The notes beneath the pieces are model-generated. The model was not told the DNA's origin. It saw only the letters and a program-made list of their open reading frames with translations, and did no database searches. DNA of 64,000 nt from Epiperipatus broadwayi. Taxonomy: Eukaryota; Onychophora; Udeonychophora; Euonychophora; Peripatidae. How positions within the stretch are numbered: the first letter of the stretch is position 1; each line of letters opens with the position of its first letter. Where the stretch lies: contig JAQFVV010012535.1 of the NCBI GenBank assembly GCA_028023455.1, positions 2,172,001 to 2,236,000 on the forward strand. Reading direction: 5' to 3'. This document shows, in pieces, positions 1-10,789 of the stretch. Made by a program: the position numbers and the translations under genes.

Positions 1-599
1 TTGTTTAGTAATATTACCTTCATGCCTAAGTCTGTTTGGTCACCATCTGTTTTTTAATGATAAATTTATATATATATATATTGTAACCGGACCCGCGTAC
101 AACCCTTTTATTACATCAGTTGTAACAATTTTCTGATGAGCATGCTGTAGGAAGGAACTATCAATTGACATTCCTAATGCAGATGTTAATGCCTCCTACA
201 ACAATATTTCCTGCTCATCAGAGGATGTAGTACCATAGAGACTGTGAACATCTAAACATTTATATGTTTGGTTTTCCAAACAGCGCCATTAGAGTTCCGT
301 CTCACTACAACCTGACTTGCCAAGGTCTAGTTATGTCAGACGTAGCTCAGAAGCATGAGATTCTCATGAACCAGTGCTATAATTGGTGAGTGATGCAATA
401 AAATAAAACAAAATTGGATAACTGGATAACCAATTTAATTTTTAGTAACAAAAAAAATTTATTAAATAACAATTAATTTGCAATTTCTAACGAAATTCAT
501 TTCTATCCACATGATAACTCATTTTTATTTTACTTATAAAAGAGTTAAAAGCAGTTCCTTTTTTTTTTTTATCAATAGTTCATTTACAAATTCAATTAT

Positions 600-905
600 G
601 AGAAAAAGCTTGGAAATAGTCAATTCAATAATAGTTCATTTTGAATTCATTTATTAGAAGAAGCTTGGAAACATTCTAATTCAACAATAGTTCATTTTGA
701 ATTCATTTATGAGAAAAAGCTTGGAAATATTCTAATTCAACAATAATTCATTTTGAATCCATTTATGAGAAGAAGCTTGGAAATATTCTAATTCAACAAT
801 AATTCATTTTGAATCCATTTATGAGAAAAAGCTTGGAAATATTCTAATTCAACAATAATTCATTTTGGATCCATTTATGAGAAAAAGCCTGGTAGCAGTT
901 AAGTA
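600..905. repeat. 56-bp tandem array inside the left LTR
   Basis: The motif GAGAARAAGCTTGGAAA recurs at 600, 656, 712, 768, 824 and 880, exactly 56 bp apart. Each unit carries a HindIII-like AAGCTT and an AATTCATTTTGAATYCATTTAT block. Units differ by one to three bases. The array recurs in the right LTR at the same relative place. Confidence 0.9.
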
Positions 906-959
906 TTTATGATTCATATAACATTTTGTTATTTTATGAATTATTACCGATTGGTAAAC

Positions 960-1530
960 ATTTAAACTCAGCGATTCTTGGCTTGTGGAGTATTCATCAT
1001 TTGGTAATTAAAGCATTTATAATTTAGTCAAATATAAAAGTATATTCTTATACATAAACTCTGTTACATTATAAGAAGCTTAGAAGCAGTCAAGTATTTA
1101 TGATTTATAGAGCATTTCATCATTTTATGAATTATTACCGATTGGTAGACATTTGAACTCAGCAATTCTTGGTTTGTAGAGCATTTATCATTTGATAATT
1201 GAGGCATTTATAATTTAGCCAAATATAGAAGTATATTCTTACACATAAACTCTGTTTGGCTTGTAGAGCATTTATCATTTGGTAATTGAAGCATTTATAA
1301 TTTAGTCTAATATAAAAGTATATTCATATACATAAATTCTGTTTGGCTTGTGGAATATTTATCATTTAGTAACTGAAGCATTTCTAATTTAGTCAAATAT
1401 AAAAGCATATTCATACACATAAACTCTGTTTGGCTTGTAGAGCGTTTATCATTTGGTAATTGAAGCATTTATAATTTAGTCTAATATAAAAGTATATTCA
1501 TATACATAAATTTTGTTATATTATCCAGAT
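960..1530. repeat. 87-bp tandem array inside the left LTR
   Basis: GTTTGGCTTGTRGARYRTTTATC begins units at 1254, 1341 and 1428, 87 bp apart. Two more diverged units lie upstream near 976 and 1167. Each unit includes TTTATCATTTGGTAATTGAAG followed by a run ending near ACATAAA. The same array is present in the right LTR. Confidence 0.85.
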
Positions 1531-2305
1531 AGAAGTAATATGCAATTAAAGCATTTCTAATTTATATAGTAAATACGTCCAAATATTTTTATAAATAAAT
1601 TTGCATGTAGCTATTTCATAACTTCACTTTATAACGTATGATAAACATGTCTTAATATTTTATAAAAAACAAATTCTATGTAATTATTTCATAACTTCAC
1701 TTTATAACGTATGATAAAGATGTTTTAATATTTTATAACATAATTACCTTCCAGTTTTGCAGTCTAGTTTATTCAAAAGAAGGCGGGTTATTTCATTTAT
1801 GGAAAGTCATGGCACAGCGTGGAGAGAGTGAAGCCGCTAAATTACCCCATTATTATTATCATTCCTCTAGCAAAGTTTTCTTTTTCCATTTTCACGTTTT
1901 GCTAAAGCTATATTTTAATATGTCAAAAGAATTAAATAATACACTTTTTTTAAAAAAAAGGATTTAATACGTTCTGCCTCTCTGTGTAAGACGAGAGAGA
2001 GAAAAAAAAAATTCTTTTCTTCCGACGACGTGCCTAATTTGAATACTGCCTCAGTTTAACTCAAGTATCTTTTTTATTTCTTTTTTAATGATTGGATAAT
2101 TAATTTCTTTTCTTTTTATTGAGACAGATAAAAAAAATAAGATGACATAACATTTTATTCAAATCCATCAATCACAAAATTAAAAATATGATTTTTTTTA
2201 AACAAATCAAAATTTATTGCGTTCCCAATTAGACTGAATCACGCTAGACGTTTTTAAATGGGGGGGTCTTTTGAATATTTATATGAGGAACAGAATATCT
2301 GTTTC

Positions 2306-2318
2306 ATTACCCCTCACC
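2306..2318 (-). other. Candidate polypurine tract
   Basis: Immediately inside the left LTR, the minus strand reads TTGGTGAGGGGTAA and then TGAAACAG, the start of the LTR. A G-rich purine run abutting the 3' LTR is where second-strand synthesis would be primed, and it supports minus-strand orientation. The call rests on position and composition only. Confidence 0.55.
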
Positions 2319-2899
2319 AAATTTTGGGATGAAATCGCCTGGAAATACGATTTCATTCCATATACTATACACATTATTTCTCAGTATTGCCTGGTTTTAG
2401 ATATGCTGATGAGAGGGTAAGATGAGATGGAAAAGTGAATACATGAACCATAGCCTCCAATGCCAGGATAAGTAGACGGCCAAGCACAAACTACCAGTAC
2501 ACACCGCCTCATGACGTCACGAGAAAATACCTCATTTTTAAGCACTACCTCTCTTGTACCTAGAAGTATCATCCAACCAAGAATATGAGCCAGAGAAAAG
2601 AAAAAAAAAACAATTTGGCACTCAGCCAACCCTGCTCAGCTTCGGTGAGTCTTAGGGGCTATGATTTGGCCTATCCATGAGACCAAGGCCTATCCATGAG
2701 ACCTATATATACCCACTGCTGGACTACTCTTGGAGTACAACATCCAGGTCTGGATAGTGCCGAGCATATACTTCGGAGCATCATAACACAATGCATCCAA
2801 GCAGCTCCGCTCAATCATCCACCATCTCAACATGAAAAACACAAGTTCATGCATCACTACACCACACTCACAAACCCTTTTCCATCAACTATCTCTATT
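2319..2899. other. Non-coding 3' interior of the LTR element
   Basis: About 580 bp between the basic ORF and the 3' LTR. The short open frames here (for example 2381-2629 minus) have no recognisable motif. The stretch is less AT-rich than the surroundings and contains a near-repeat of TGGCCTATCCATGAGACC around 2668 and 2686. No pol remnant is visible. Confidence 0.5.
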
Positions 2900-3373
2900 T
2901 TATTCTGTATCATAACTGCAACCTGGTTTGGGGAACTGAGGATCATGATCAGTTCTCCTATAGTCCTCTTTTGTATTATGAGGTGACATACTTCTGGATC
3001 GTCTCTTTGTTGAAAATTTATCATGTTTAACATTACTGTGATGTCTTGCTTCTTCACTTCTGTATTTTCTTTGGAGATCATTGTTACTGTTTGATCTTCT
3101 AATTATACGCGTCCAATATGGGCCATGAATACCATCTGTGAATTTTCTCTTTTTCCTCTTCCATGGTGGTACTTCATTTTTACATAAAAGTTTCCTTTTA
3201 AATGGTTCTTCTGCCATAGTAATTATTTTTTTGGTATTTGCAAAGGTTTCTTGTTGTTTAATTTCTTTCACACTGATAAATCCCGAGTTTTCAGATTCCT
3301 TTTTGGTGTCTTTTCCTGCGTAAGCAACTATATTTTTAATAACTGTCTTTATATATTTTTTTTCTATACTCAA
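2900..3373 (-). CDS. Basic, Arg/Ser-rich ORF of the LTR element (157 aa)
   Basis: An open frame on the minus strand, 55 bp downstream of the gag-like ORF and in a different frame. The first half is Lys/Glu-rich; the second half is strongly basic (PPWKRKKRKF near residue 90, later RRSRSMSPHNTK), suggesting nucleic-acid binding. No CCHC knuckle, protease DSG/DTG or RT motif is present. It could be the nucleocapsid-like end of gag reached by frameshifting, or a leftover of pol after deletion. The start is the first Met of the frame; real translation may be by fusion with the preceding ORF. Function is unknown. Confidence 0.4.
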   Translation of the reverse strand: MSIEKKYIKTVIKNIVAYAGKDTKKESENSGFISVKEIKQQETFANTKKIITMAEEPFKRKLLCKNEVPPWKRKKRKFTDGIHGPYWTRIIRRSNSNNDLQRKYRSEEARHHSNVKHDKFSTKRRSRSMSPHNTKEDYRRTDHDPQFPKPGCSYDTE

Positions 3374-3428
3374 TTTTTGATTTGAGTTTATTAAGCTTTT
3401 GTTTATAATTTTTATATATGGCTGAGGA

Positions 3429-4436
3429 CTAACACACTTCTTTCCATTTTATGATTTCTTTCTCTATCTTTGTTACTATTTCATAGCAAATATCAGACAA
3501 TTTTTCTGAAACATTTTCTTCTATATTGGACAGTTCCTTAGTTATATGAGAATTAAGTTTTCGATTATGTTCATTTTCATGTTTTTCATCTTCTTGAAGA
3601 TTAGAAGATTTTAATTTTGCTTTATTAGATTCATTTTCATCCGTTTGAAACTCTTTTGCTGTGTTCGATACTATTTCATTTTCAGCTTCTGCATATACTT
3701 CTTTCTTTTCAATTTTAAAGGCATATTCCACAATCAGACTTTTTTCTGAAGGTAGACCAACAATTTCAAGATCACTCTTTGTAATTTCAATTTCTTCCTT
3801 TTTAACAATCTCAAATTTTGCTTCATCAGTAATAGGATATTCAATTTGTGATTCCTTTAAAATATCTTTGGTTGGAAATTCCAAAGTTTCCTCCTCATCC
3901 AATTTTTTAGGTTGAATTATTTCCTTTATCAACTGGTTTAACTTTTCATTCTGATTTTTGAATGCTTCTTTAATTCGTTTTTCTATTCTTTGGTTTGCTT
4001 CTATTGCTTGCTTGCTATATTCTTCTCTTTGTTTGATATCTTCTTCTCTTTGTTTATCCCATTTTTGGTTATATTCTTCTCTTTGTTTGATATCTTCTTC
4101 TCTTTGTTTATCCCATTTTTGGTTATATTCTTCTCTTTGTTTGATATCTTCTTCTCTTTGTTTATCCCATTTTTGGTTATATTCTTCTCTTTGTTTGATA
4201 TCTTCTTCTCTTTGTTTGATATCTTCTTCTCTTTGTTTATCCCATTTTTGGTTATATTCTTCTCTTTGTTTGATATCTTCTTCTCTTTGTTTATCCCATT
4301 TTTGGTTATCTTCTTCTCTTTGTTTGATATCTTCTTCTCTTTGTTTGTCTCTTTTCTTTTGGTCTGCTTTTATAATTTCTATTATCTGAGCTATCATAGC
4401 TATCTTTTCTGTTTTTTGAGCCTCCATGTTTACCAT
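3429..4436 (-). CDS. Coiled-coil gag-like protein with 18-residue repeats (335 aa)
   Basis: The longest intact ORF of the LTR element, first on the minus strand after the leader. Residues about 1-30 are a short N-terminal region (MVNMEAQKTEKIAMIAQIIE). Residues about 30-145 are a charged repeat built from KQREEDIKQREEYNQKWD, 18 residues per unit, predicted as a long helix or coiled coil. The remainder is acidic, Glu/Lys-rich, and includes EIIQPKKLDEEETLEFPTKD. Position and coiled-coil character fit a Gag of a Gypsy-like element, where such a region would mediate multimerisation, but there is no CCHC knuckle. The tandem units expand or contract in steps of 54 bp. ORFs on the opposite strand at 3958-4454 are shadows of this repeat. 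Gag identity is inferred from context. Confidence 0.6.
   Translation of the reverse strand: MVNMEAQKTEKIAMIAQIIEIIKADQKKRDKQREEDIKQREEDNQKWDKQREEDIKQREEYNQKWDKQREEDIKQREEDIKQREEYNQKWDKQREEDIKQREEYNQKWDKQREEDIKQREEYNQKWDKQREEDIKQREEYSKQAIEANQRIEKRIKEAFKNQNEKLNQLIKEIIQPKKLDEEETLEFPTKDILKESQIEYPITDEAKFEIVKKEEIEITKSDLEIVGLPSEKSLIVEYAFKIEKKEVYAEAENEIVSNTAKEFQTDENESNKAKLKSSNLQEDEKHENEHNRKLNSHITKELSNIEENVSEKLSDICYEIVTKIEKEIIKWKEVC
4025..4350 (-). repeat. In-frame 54-bp minisatellite within the gag-like ORF
   Basis: Units of TTCTTCTCTTTGTTTGATATC plus TTTATCCCATTTTTGGTTATA repeat about six times with almost no divergence. The period is a multiple of three, so the reading frame survives changes in copy number. 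One unit near 4200 has a duplicated KQREEDI half-unit. Confidence 0.9.
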
Positions 4437-4639
4437 TTCTCCTTTGTTTTCTGAATCAGTAAGCTTCTCTCTCCATCCACACCATGACTTTACTCCATCT
4501 TCTTTGAAATGCCTGTTTCATTCTTTATGCCATTCATTTTTGTTTTGTTTTTCTTTTAAACTTTTATTTTTTTAACCTTCCTGAACAAATTACATCACTA
4601 CATCATATGCACTGTTCATATCACAGAATCGTGATCTGC

Positions 4640-4903
4640 TTATACCTATGAGTAGGCTAGCTAGATCGGACCTCACAATAGGGTGGCAAATTAACCGGCC
4701 TATGCCAGATAAGGCCTCACAGTAAGGTGACAATGTAATAGGTGCCTATGGTTAGGCTAGCTGGATAACGCCTCACAGTTGGACGACAAATGTAATAGGT
4801 GCCTATGGTTAGGCTAGCTGGATAAAGCCTCACTGTTGGATGACAAATGTAACCGGAGCCTATAGGTAGGTTAGCCAGGTAAAGCCTCACAGTTGGACGA
4901 CAA
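4640..4903 (-). repeat. Leader tandem repeats with primer-binding-like site
   Basis: Between the gag-like ORF and the 5' LTR there are four degenerate copies of a unit of about 60 bp. Each contains CTATGGTTAGGCTAGCTGG and a GCCTCACAGTTGGACGACAA block and ends near TGTAAYMGG, the same letters that begin the LTR in plus orientation. Read on the minus strand, the copy next to the LTR is TTGTCGTCCAACTGTGAGGC, placed where a tRNA primer-binding site belongs. The match to a particular tRNA was not established. The repetition suggests template slippage or multiple priming at this spot. Confidence 0.6.
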
Positions 4904-7113
4904 TGTAATAGGACCCGCGTACAACCCTTTTATTACATCAGTTGTAATAATTTTCTGATGAGCATGCTGTAGGAAGGAACTATCAATTGACATTCCTAAT
5001 GCAGATGTTAATGCCTCCTACAACAATATTTCCTGCTCATCAGAGGATGTAGTACCATAGAGACTGTGAACATCTAAACATTTATATGTTTGGTTTTCCA
5101 AACAGCGCCATTAGAGTTCCGTCTCACTACAACCTGACTTGCCAAGGTCTAGTTATGTCAGACGTAGCTCAGAAGCATGAGATTCTCATGAACCAGTGCT
5201 ATAATTGGTGAGTGATGCAATAAAATAAAACAAAATTGGATAACTGGATAACCAATTTAATTTTTAGTAACAAAAAAAATTTATTAAATAACAATTAATT
5301 TGCAATTTCTAACGAAATTCATTTCTATCCACATGATAACTCATTTTTATTTTACTTATAAAAGAGTTAAAAGCAGTTCCTTTTTTTTTTATCAATAGTT
5401 CATTTACAAATTCAATTATGAGAAAAAGCTTGGAAATAGTCAATTCAATAATAGTTCATTTTGAATTCATTTATTAGAAGAAGCTTGGAAACATTCTAAT
5501 TCAACAATAGTTCATTTTGAATTCATTTATGAGAAAAAGCTTGGAAATATTCTAATTCAACAATAATTCATTTTGAATCCATTTATGAGAAGAAGCTTGG
5601 AAATATTCTAATTCAACAATAATTCATTTTGAAACGATTTATGAGAAAAAGCTTGGAAATATTCTAATTCAACAATAATTCATTTTGGATCCATTTATGA
5701 GAAAAAGCCTGGTAGCAGTTAAGTATTTATGATTCATATAACATTTTGTTATTTTATGAATTATTACCGATTGGTAAACATTTAAACTCAGCGATGGAGT
5801 ATTCATCATTTGGTAATTAAAGCATTTATAATTTAGTCAAATATAAAAGTATATTCTTATACATAAACTCTGTTACATTATAAGAAGCTTAGAAGCAGTC
5901 AAGTATTTATGATTTATAGAGCATTTCATCATTTTATGAATTATTACCGATTGGTAGACATTTGAACTCAGCAATTCTTGGTTTGTAGAGCATTTATCAT
6001 TTGATAATTGAGGCATTTATAATTTAGCCAAATATAGAAGTATATTCTTACACATAAACTCTGTTTGGCTTGTAGAGCATTTATCATTTGGTAATTGAAG
6101 CATTTATAATTTAGTCTAATATAAAAGTATATTCATATACATAAATTCTGTTTGGCTTGTGGAATATTTATCATTTAGTAACTGAAGCATTTCTAATTTA
6201 GTCAAATATAAAAGCATATTCATACACATAAACTCTGTTTGGCTTGTAGAGCATTTATCATTTGGTAATTGAAGCATTTATAATTTAGTCTAATATAAAA
6301 GTATATTCATATACATAAATTTTGTTATATTATCCAGATAGAAGTAATATGCAATTAAAGCATTTCTAATTTATATAGTAAATACGTCCAAATATTTTTA
6401 TAAATAAATTTGCGTGTAGCTATTTCATAACTTCACTTTATAACGTATGATAAACATGTCTTAATATTTTATAAAAAACAAATTCTATGTAATTATTTCA
6501 TAACTTCACTTTATAACGTATGATAAAGATGTTTTAATATTTTATAACATAATTACCTTCCAGTTTTGCAGTCTAGTTTATTCAAAAGAAGGCGGGTTAT
6601 TTCATTTATGGAAAGTCATGGCACAGCGTGGAGAGAGTGAAGCCGCTAAATTACCCCATTATTATTATCATTCCTCTAGCAAAGTTTTCTTTTTCCATTT
6701 TCACGTTTTGCTAAAGCTATATTTTAATATGTCAAAAGAATTAAATAATACACTTTTTTTAAAAAAAAGGATTTAATACGTTCTGCCTCTCTGTGTAAGA
6801 CGAGAGAGAGAAAAAAAAAATTCTTTTCTTCCGACGACGTGCCTAATTTGAATACTGCCTCAGTTTAACTCAAGTATCTTTTTTATTTCTTTTTTAATGA
6901 TTGGATAATTAATTTCTTTTCTTTTTATTGAGACAGATAAAAAAAAATAAGATGACATAACATTTTATTCAAATCCATCAATCACAAAATTAAAAATATG
7001 ATTTTTTTTAAACAAATCAAAATTTATTGCGTTCCCAATTAGACTGAATCACGCTAGACGTTTTTAAATGGGGGGTCTTTTGAATATTTATATGAGGAAC
7101 AATATCTGTTTCA
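4904..7113 (-). repeat. 5' LTR of the gag-only retrotransposon
   Basis: The right copy of the 2.2 kb LTR, from TGTAATAGGACCC to ATCTGTTTCA in plus orientation. On the minus strand it would carry the promoter for the gag-like transcript; I see no clear TATA or initiator that I would single out in this AT-rich DNA. It contains the 56-bp array (starts at 5420, 5476, 5532, 5588, 5644, 5700) and the 87-bp array (about 5790-6335). It lacks an 11-bp stretch present in the left copy. Confidence 0.85.
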
Positions 7114-8168
7114 ATATATATATATATGAAACATACTGCTTTCTTTTACATTTAATGATAATTATTGCAGATCAGTAAGCTATCTGAGTTGATTATCAAA
7201 TTTAAGAAAGTGACCTTTTTTATTGATGGTGAAATTCTGTATATGTGTTTTATGCCCACAAATAAATAGGTGAACATCTTTTGGTTATTATTAAATGCCT
7301 TTATAAATGAATCACTTATTTTGCATTACATTTTTGAATGAAATTCTATTGCTACAAAAGCTTTCATTGATAATTTACCCATGTATTAAATCACAATAAG
7401 TAAGTGTAATTTGTTTATTTGTTTTTAGAAATAGTAATTCATTGTATTTATTCCTTCTAAACTTTAATAATTGATGATCCAGATGATCATACTACATTCC
7501 TACTCCCAGAGTAGTATCTAATTTGTGATCTTTGTCAAAGATATGAATTTAGTTACTACCATAAACTGTTCAATGACTGTTCAAGTTTGTAATAAATGAA
7601 TTACTGCTTATAATGTAGATATTAAAAGCAAGCAGAAAAAGTACTTCCTAGTCCTAAGCATTCTGCAAAGTCTGGATAAGAATGCGTAAAATTGCATCAC
7701 TCTCATTTTTTTTTTTTTTCAATTAGACTGATTGTTGATATATATAGTCTCATTGAAGAATTAAGGTTCTTTCAAATGCAAAGATCTTGAAAGACAGATT
7801 TATTATTTTATGTTCGCTTGGAAAAATGGCTGACAAATTGTAAAAGTTTATCCATGATCTATTAAATTTATTTATTCCAAATTCCACATACTTGGTAGTA
7901 TATATTTTTTTGTTTATTAGGGATTGGCAGTGTATACCTCATGTTAGTTTGAATAATGGTAGTTATTACAGATTTCTCACATTTAGATTTAATTTCTGGG
8001 TATTGTATAGTTTATGGTTTATTTTATTTTTAATCAAATTATTTATTTTTTCCCCCTAAAAAGTAAGATTTGTATTTTTTTTTAAAACATCTTCTCATGA
8101 GTTTCTTGATGCTAAATAATTTATTTTTACTCTGATCTGTTTTTTTTTTCTTTTTTTTTTATTAAAAG
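7114..8168. other. AT-rich DNA, nothing recognised
   Basis: It starts with the (AT)n tract that flanks the LTR element. Beyond that there are poly-T and poly-A runs and no coding, RNA or repeat signal that I can support. Confidence 0.5.
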
Positions 8169-8289
8169 CATGTTTTTTTTCATATGTCATAGCATCGACC
8201 GGGACGCGAACCCACAACCGTCTGCAACCAACTACTTGCTTAAAAGCTGCTGCAGTGACCTCTCGGCTAACAACACTTGACATGTTTTT
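8169..8289 (-). mobile_element. tRNA-derived SINE, family 1
   Basis: The body is 8181-8280 on the minus strand. It begins GTCAAGTGTTGTTAGCCGAG with an A-box-like TTAGCCGAGAGGT, has a B box GGTTCGCGTCCC, and ends in the family tail GATGCTATGACATATG followed by A residues. CATGTTTTT occurs on both sides (8169-8177 and 8281-8289) and is a likely target duplication. It is the same family as 46956-47058. Confidence 0.75.
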
Positions 8290-8596
8290 AATTTTATTTT
8301 TTCAATATGAAGTTTAGGAAAGTTTATTTAAATTTAATTTGCTGTTCTGAGAATATCTATTTTCATTATTATACTGATTACATTATTATTTTTATTTATT
8401 ATAGTTTTTTTCAATATTTTTTTTGTTCTGAGTAGTAGGAAATAAACTTGTTTATAAATTATTTCCCAAGTAGTTCTTTGCGACAGCTTTCTGCACAAAG
8501 AACATTAGAAATATGTACATATAATGTATAGCTCAAGAAATATATGCTTGTTGGTGTTTGTTAAATACATAATATTTAATGATGTAGTTAATGAAT

Positions 8597-8749
8597 GCAA
8601 ACCAGTGCTGGAAAATTTAACAGCACTGCCTGTATTTAGAAACACAAAATCTGAATCAAACAACATAAGCACTTTTACCAATATTGCTTGAGTCAGATTT
8701 TGTGTTTCTAAATACAGATAGCATTGTTGAAATATTCTAGCATTGTTTG
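8597..8749. repeat. Short palindromic (foldback) element
   Basis: The left arm 8597-8659 and right arm 8689-8748 are inverted copies, with near-perfect pairing of TGTATTTAGAAACACAAAAT against its complement and weaker pairing outward (CCAGTGCTGG against CTAGCATTG). The spacer is about 30 bp. The structure fits a MITE; the target duplication is unclear. Confidence 0.7.
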
Positions 8750-10789
8750 CTTTTCAACTAGCTGTATGTAATCATTGATTTATTAATATAAATATGAAAA
8801 AACATGCTTATGTATTGTATCGTTTGTGTGATTTTTGATAATATAAAAAAAGTTCATGCTTTTTTATTTAATCTTCATCAGATAAAAGTATTTTTTTTTT
8901 TAAAATGCAATTTTAAAATAGATTGTTTATTTTATATCATTTGTGATTAAAACATTATATTTGTAATACTACCAAAAAACACATGAAATAGTTTACATTA
9001 GTTTCTAAATGACATTTATTTTGAATACCAACTTATTTTATAGGATGTTAATGTTGTCCTATAGTAATAATGCCACCAACCTTTCTTTTTATTGTCTCTT
9101 TATACATTGGTCCTTGAAAGTAATAAAAAAAAATTGAATAATAATAATTTCTGTTTTTTTCTTCAGATTGCTTTTTACCATTTATTTTTATCATAAAATA
9201 TGTCTTGATAATCCATTAAAATTTTCATAAAAGCATCATTGTTTTTGTAGTAAATCATAATTTGATAGTAAAAATAATGAACATGTAATTTTATAATAAA
9301 AAATTAAAGGTGTTTTTTTTTTTTTTAAAACAAAAGTATGAGATATTTCTCCTATTATGCATAAATTCTATTTATTCACAAGTATTGTATCAGTTACAAA
9401 ACAAAAACATTAAAAACCTGTGTATTTGCTTGTATTTATTGTGTGTATAGAAGATTGTTGTATCCATACCATTTGGTTCAAGCCTTCGTGCAGATAACTA
9501 AATCCATGGATAGTAATACATTTTATATCATTCATGTTTTTAATATATATATATACACACACACACACAATACAGACATTTAAGCGTGATATTGATATTG
9601 ATAAATATATACTTGTTATAATTTATTTTAAAAAATTATACATATGTGCATATTAATAACTAAGACATTAACAAAAATAATGACCAAATAATAATAATAA
9701 TAATGATATGAAAAAGACAGTAAGTTACAAAATAAAATGCCAAGACCTATGACACAATTAACAGCTAACTAATTTGCATAAATTAGAATACACTTTTTCA
9801 TTACTATCATCTGCACTCATCTATGAATATGAAGTCTAGGAATTTCAAAAGTGCTTAGCGCAGATAAACATATAATTTTTACAAAATTAAACTTCTCTAA
9901 CACGCGTCTTAGCGCAGAATTATTGAAATTAAAAGAGAGAGAGAAAAATTGATAATGAAAGAAGAAAGAAGAGAGAAATGGGGATAAGTACATTTTCTTA
10001 AGTACGTATTGTGCATATTTAGATTTAAATTAATGTCTTCATTTGATCAATTTCTCATAGGAAAACATACAATCTAATATCTTTCTTCATCATTTATTTT
10101 TGTAATAAAAATTGGCAATGGTGAATTGCAGAAGGAACAATGATGTTTTTAAGTTCATATAAATTTATGAAGGTATTCAATTAATTTTTTGCTTACAGTA
10201 AATGGCTAAGATCATTTGTTTCAGTAGATCCTTTGCTAATGTTTTTATATGGACCCAACAATTTTTGATATTCTGTATATGTAAATAGTCAGTTTTTGGA
10301 GCACAATGTTTTTTTTATTTTTATTATTCTGCAAATGAATGATGTTTTCCTATTGATATCCAGCCAACTTCAGCTCGTAACCTTTCATTTCAATAGTAAA
10401 TCTACTACACTCATTTTATCACATAAGGAAGTATTTGATGGTTTTCTTTAAGCTTGTCTGAATGACTGGCAACATTAACTTTAAATTTTGAATTCATTTT
10501 AAATAAACTTTTAGTTTTTATACTTTGAGCTGGGAAATAATATGAATGTCAAGTTTTTGCTGAGATCGGAATATCATTGAGGGCACAGAGTTGTCAGTGT
10601 GCAAGATTGAGAAGGTGTGCGATCAAAAAAAAGGCTACTGCTATATAGTCAAGTATAAGTGGAATGTGTGAATTTTAAATTTATTTATTTTTCAAATTTG
10701 AACACAGATTTTGAGTTAATGGATGTAGCAGTCTTATTGTGTGTATATCTATATAATGATATACACAGTATGCATGCATCTACATAATT
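8750..10789. other. AT-rich DNA with a (TA)(CA) microsatellite
   Basis: The only structure I can point to is the (TA)n(CA)n simple repeat at about 9543-9570. No ORF, splice-consistent exon or RNA gene was recognised. Confidence 0.5.

Larger units (their letters stand above)
82..2305 (-). repeat. 3' LTR of the gag-only retrotransposon
   Basis: This is the left copy of the LTR. In plus orientation it begins TGTAACCGGACCC and ends ATCTGTTTCA; read on the minus strand it runs TGAAACAG to TTACA. It matches 4904-7113 almost throughout. It keeps an 11-bp stretch after position 970 that the other copy lacks, has a longer T-run near 560, and differs at scattered single bases. It contains two internal tandem arrays (56-bp and 87-bp units). 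Confidence 0.85.
82..7113 (-). mobile_element. Non-autonomous LTR retrotransposon with 2.2 kb LTRs and a gag-like ORF
   Basis: Two direct copies of a 2.2 kb sequence (82-2305 and 4904-7113) flank a 2.6 kb interior. Each copy begins TG and ends CA. Reading the minus strand, the interior starts with a primer-binding-like segment and tandem leader repeats, then a 335-codon coiled-coil ORF, then a 157-codon basic ORF, and ends in a purine-rich GGTGAGGGGTAA just before the second LTR; all of this agrees with minus-strand orientation. I see no protease, reverse transcriptase, RNase H or integrase, so the element would need a partner for mobility. The LTRs differ by roughly seven substitutions and a few small indels, which points to a recent insertion. 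Flanks are an (AT)n tract on both sides, so a short target duplication is compatible but not demonstrable. Long LTRs with a gag-only interior fit a TR-GAG/LARD-type element, probably of Gypsy relatives. Confidence 0.85.

Noticed and set aside
590-905. CRISPR-like array
   Set aside because: The 56-bp units are direct tandem repeats without spacers, in a eukaryotic LTR.
2381-2986. Short ORFs on both strands inside the LTR element
   Set aside because: No motif, no conserved composition and overlapping frames; they look like chance open frames.
3958-4454. Plus-strand ORFs with repetitive Leu/Phe/Ser-rich translations
   Set aside because: They are antisense shadows of the 54-bp repeat in the minus-strand coiled-coil ORF.
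8095-8283. 62-codon minus-strand ORF
   Set aside because: It runs through the SINE body and an A-rich tail, so it is not a gene.
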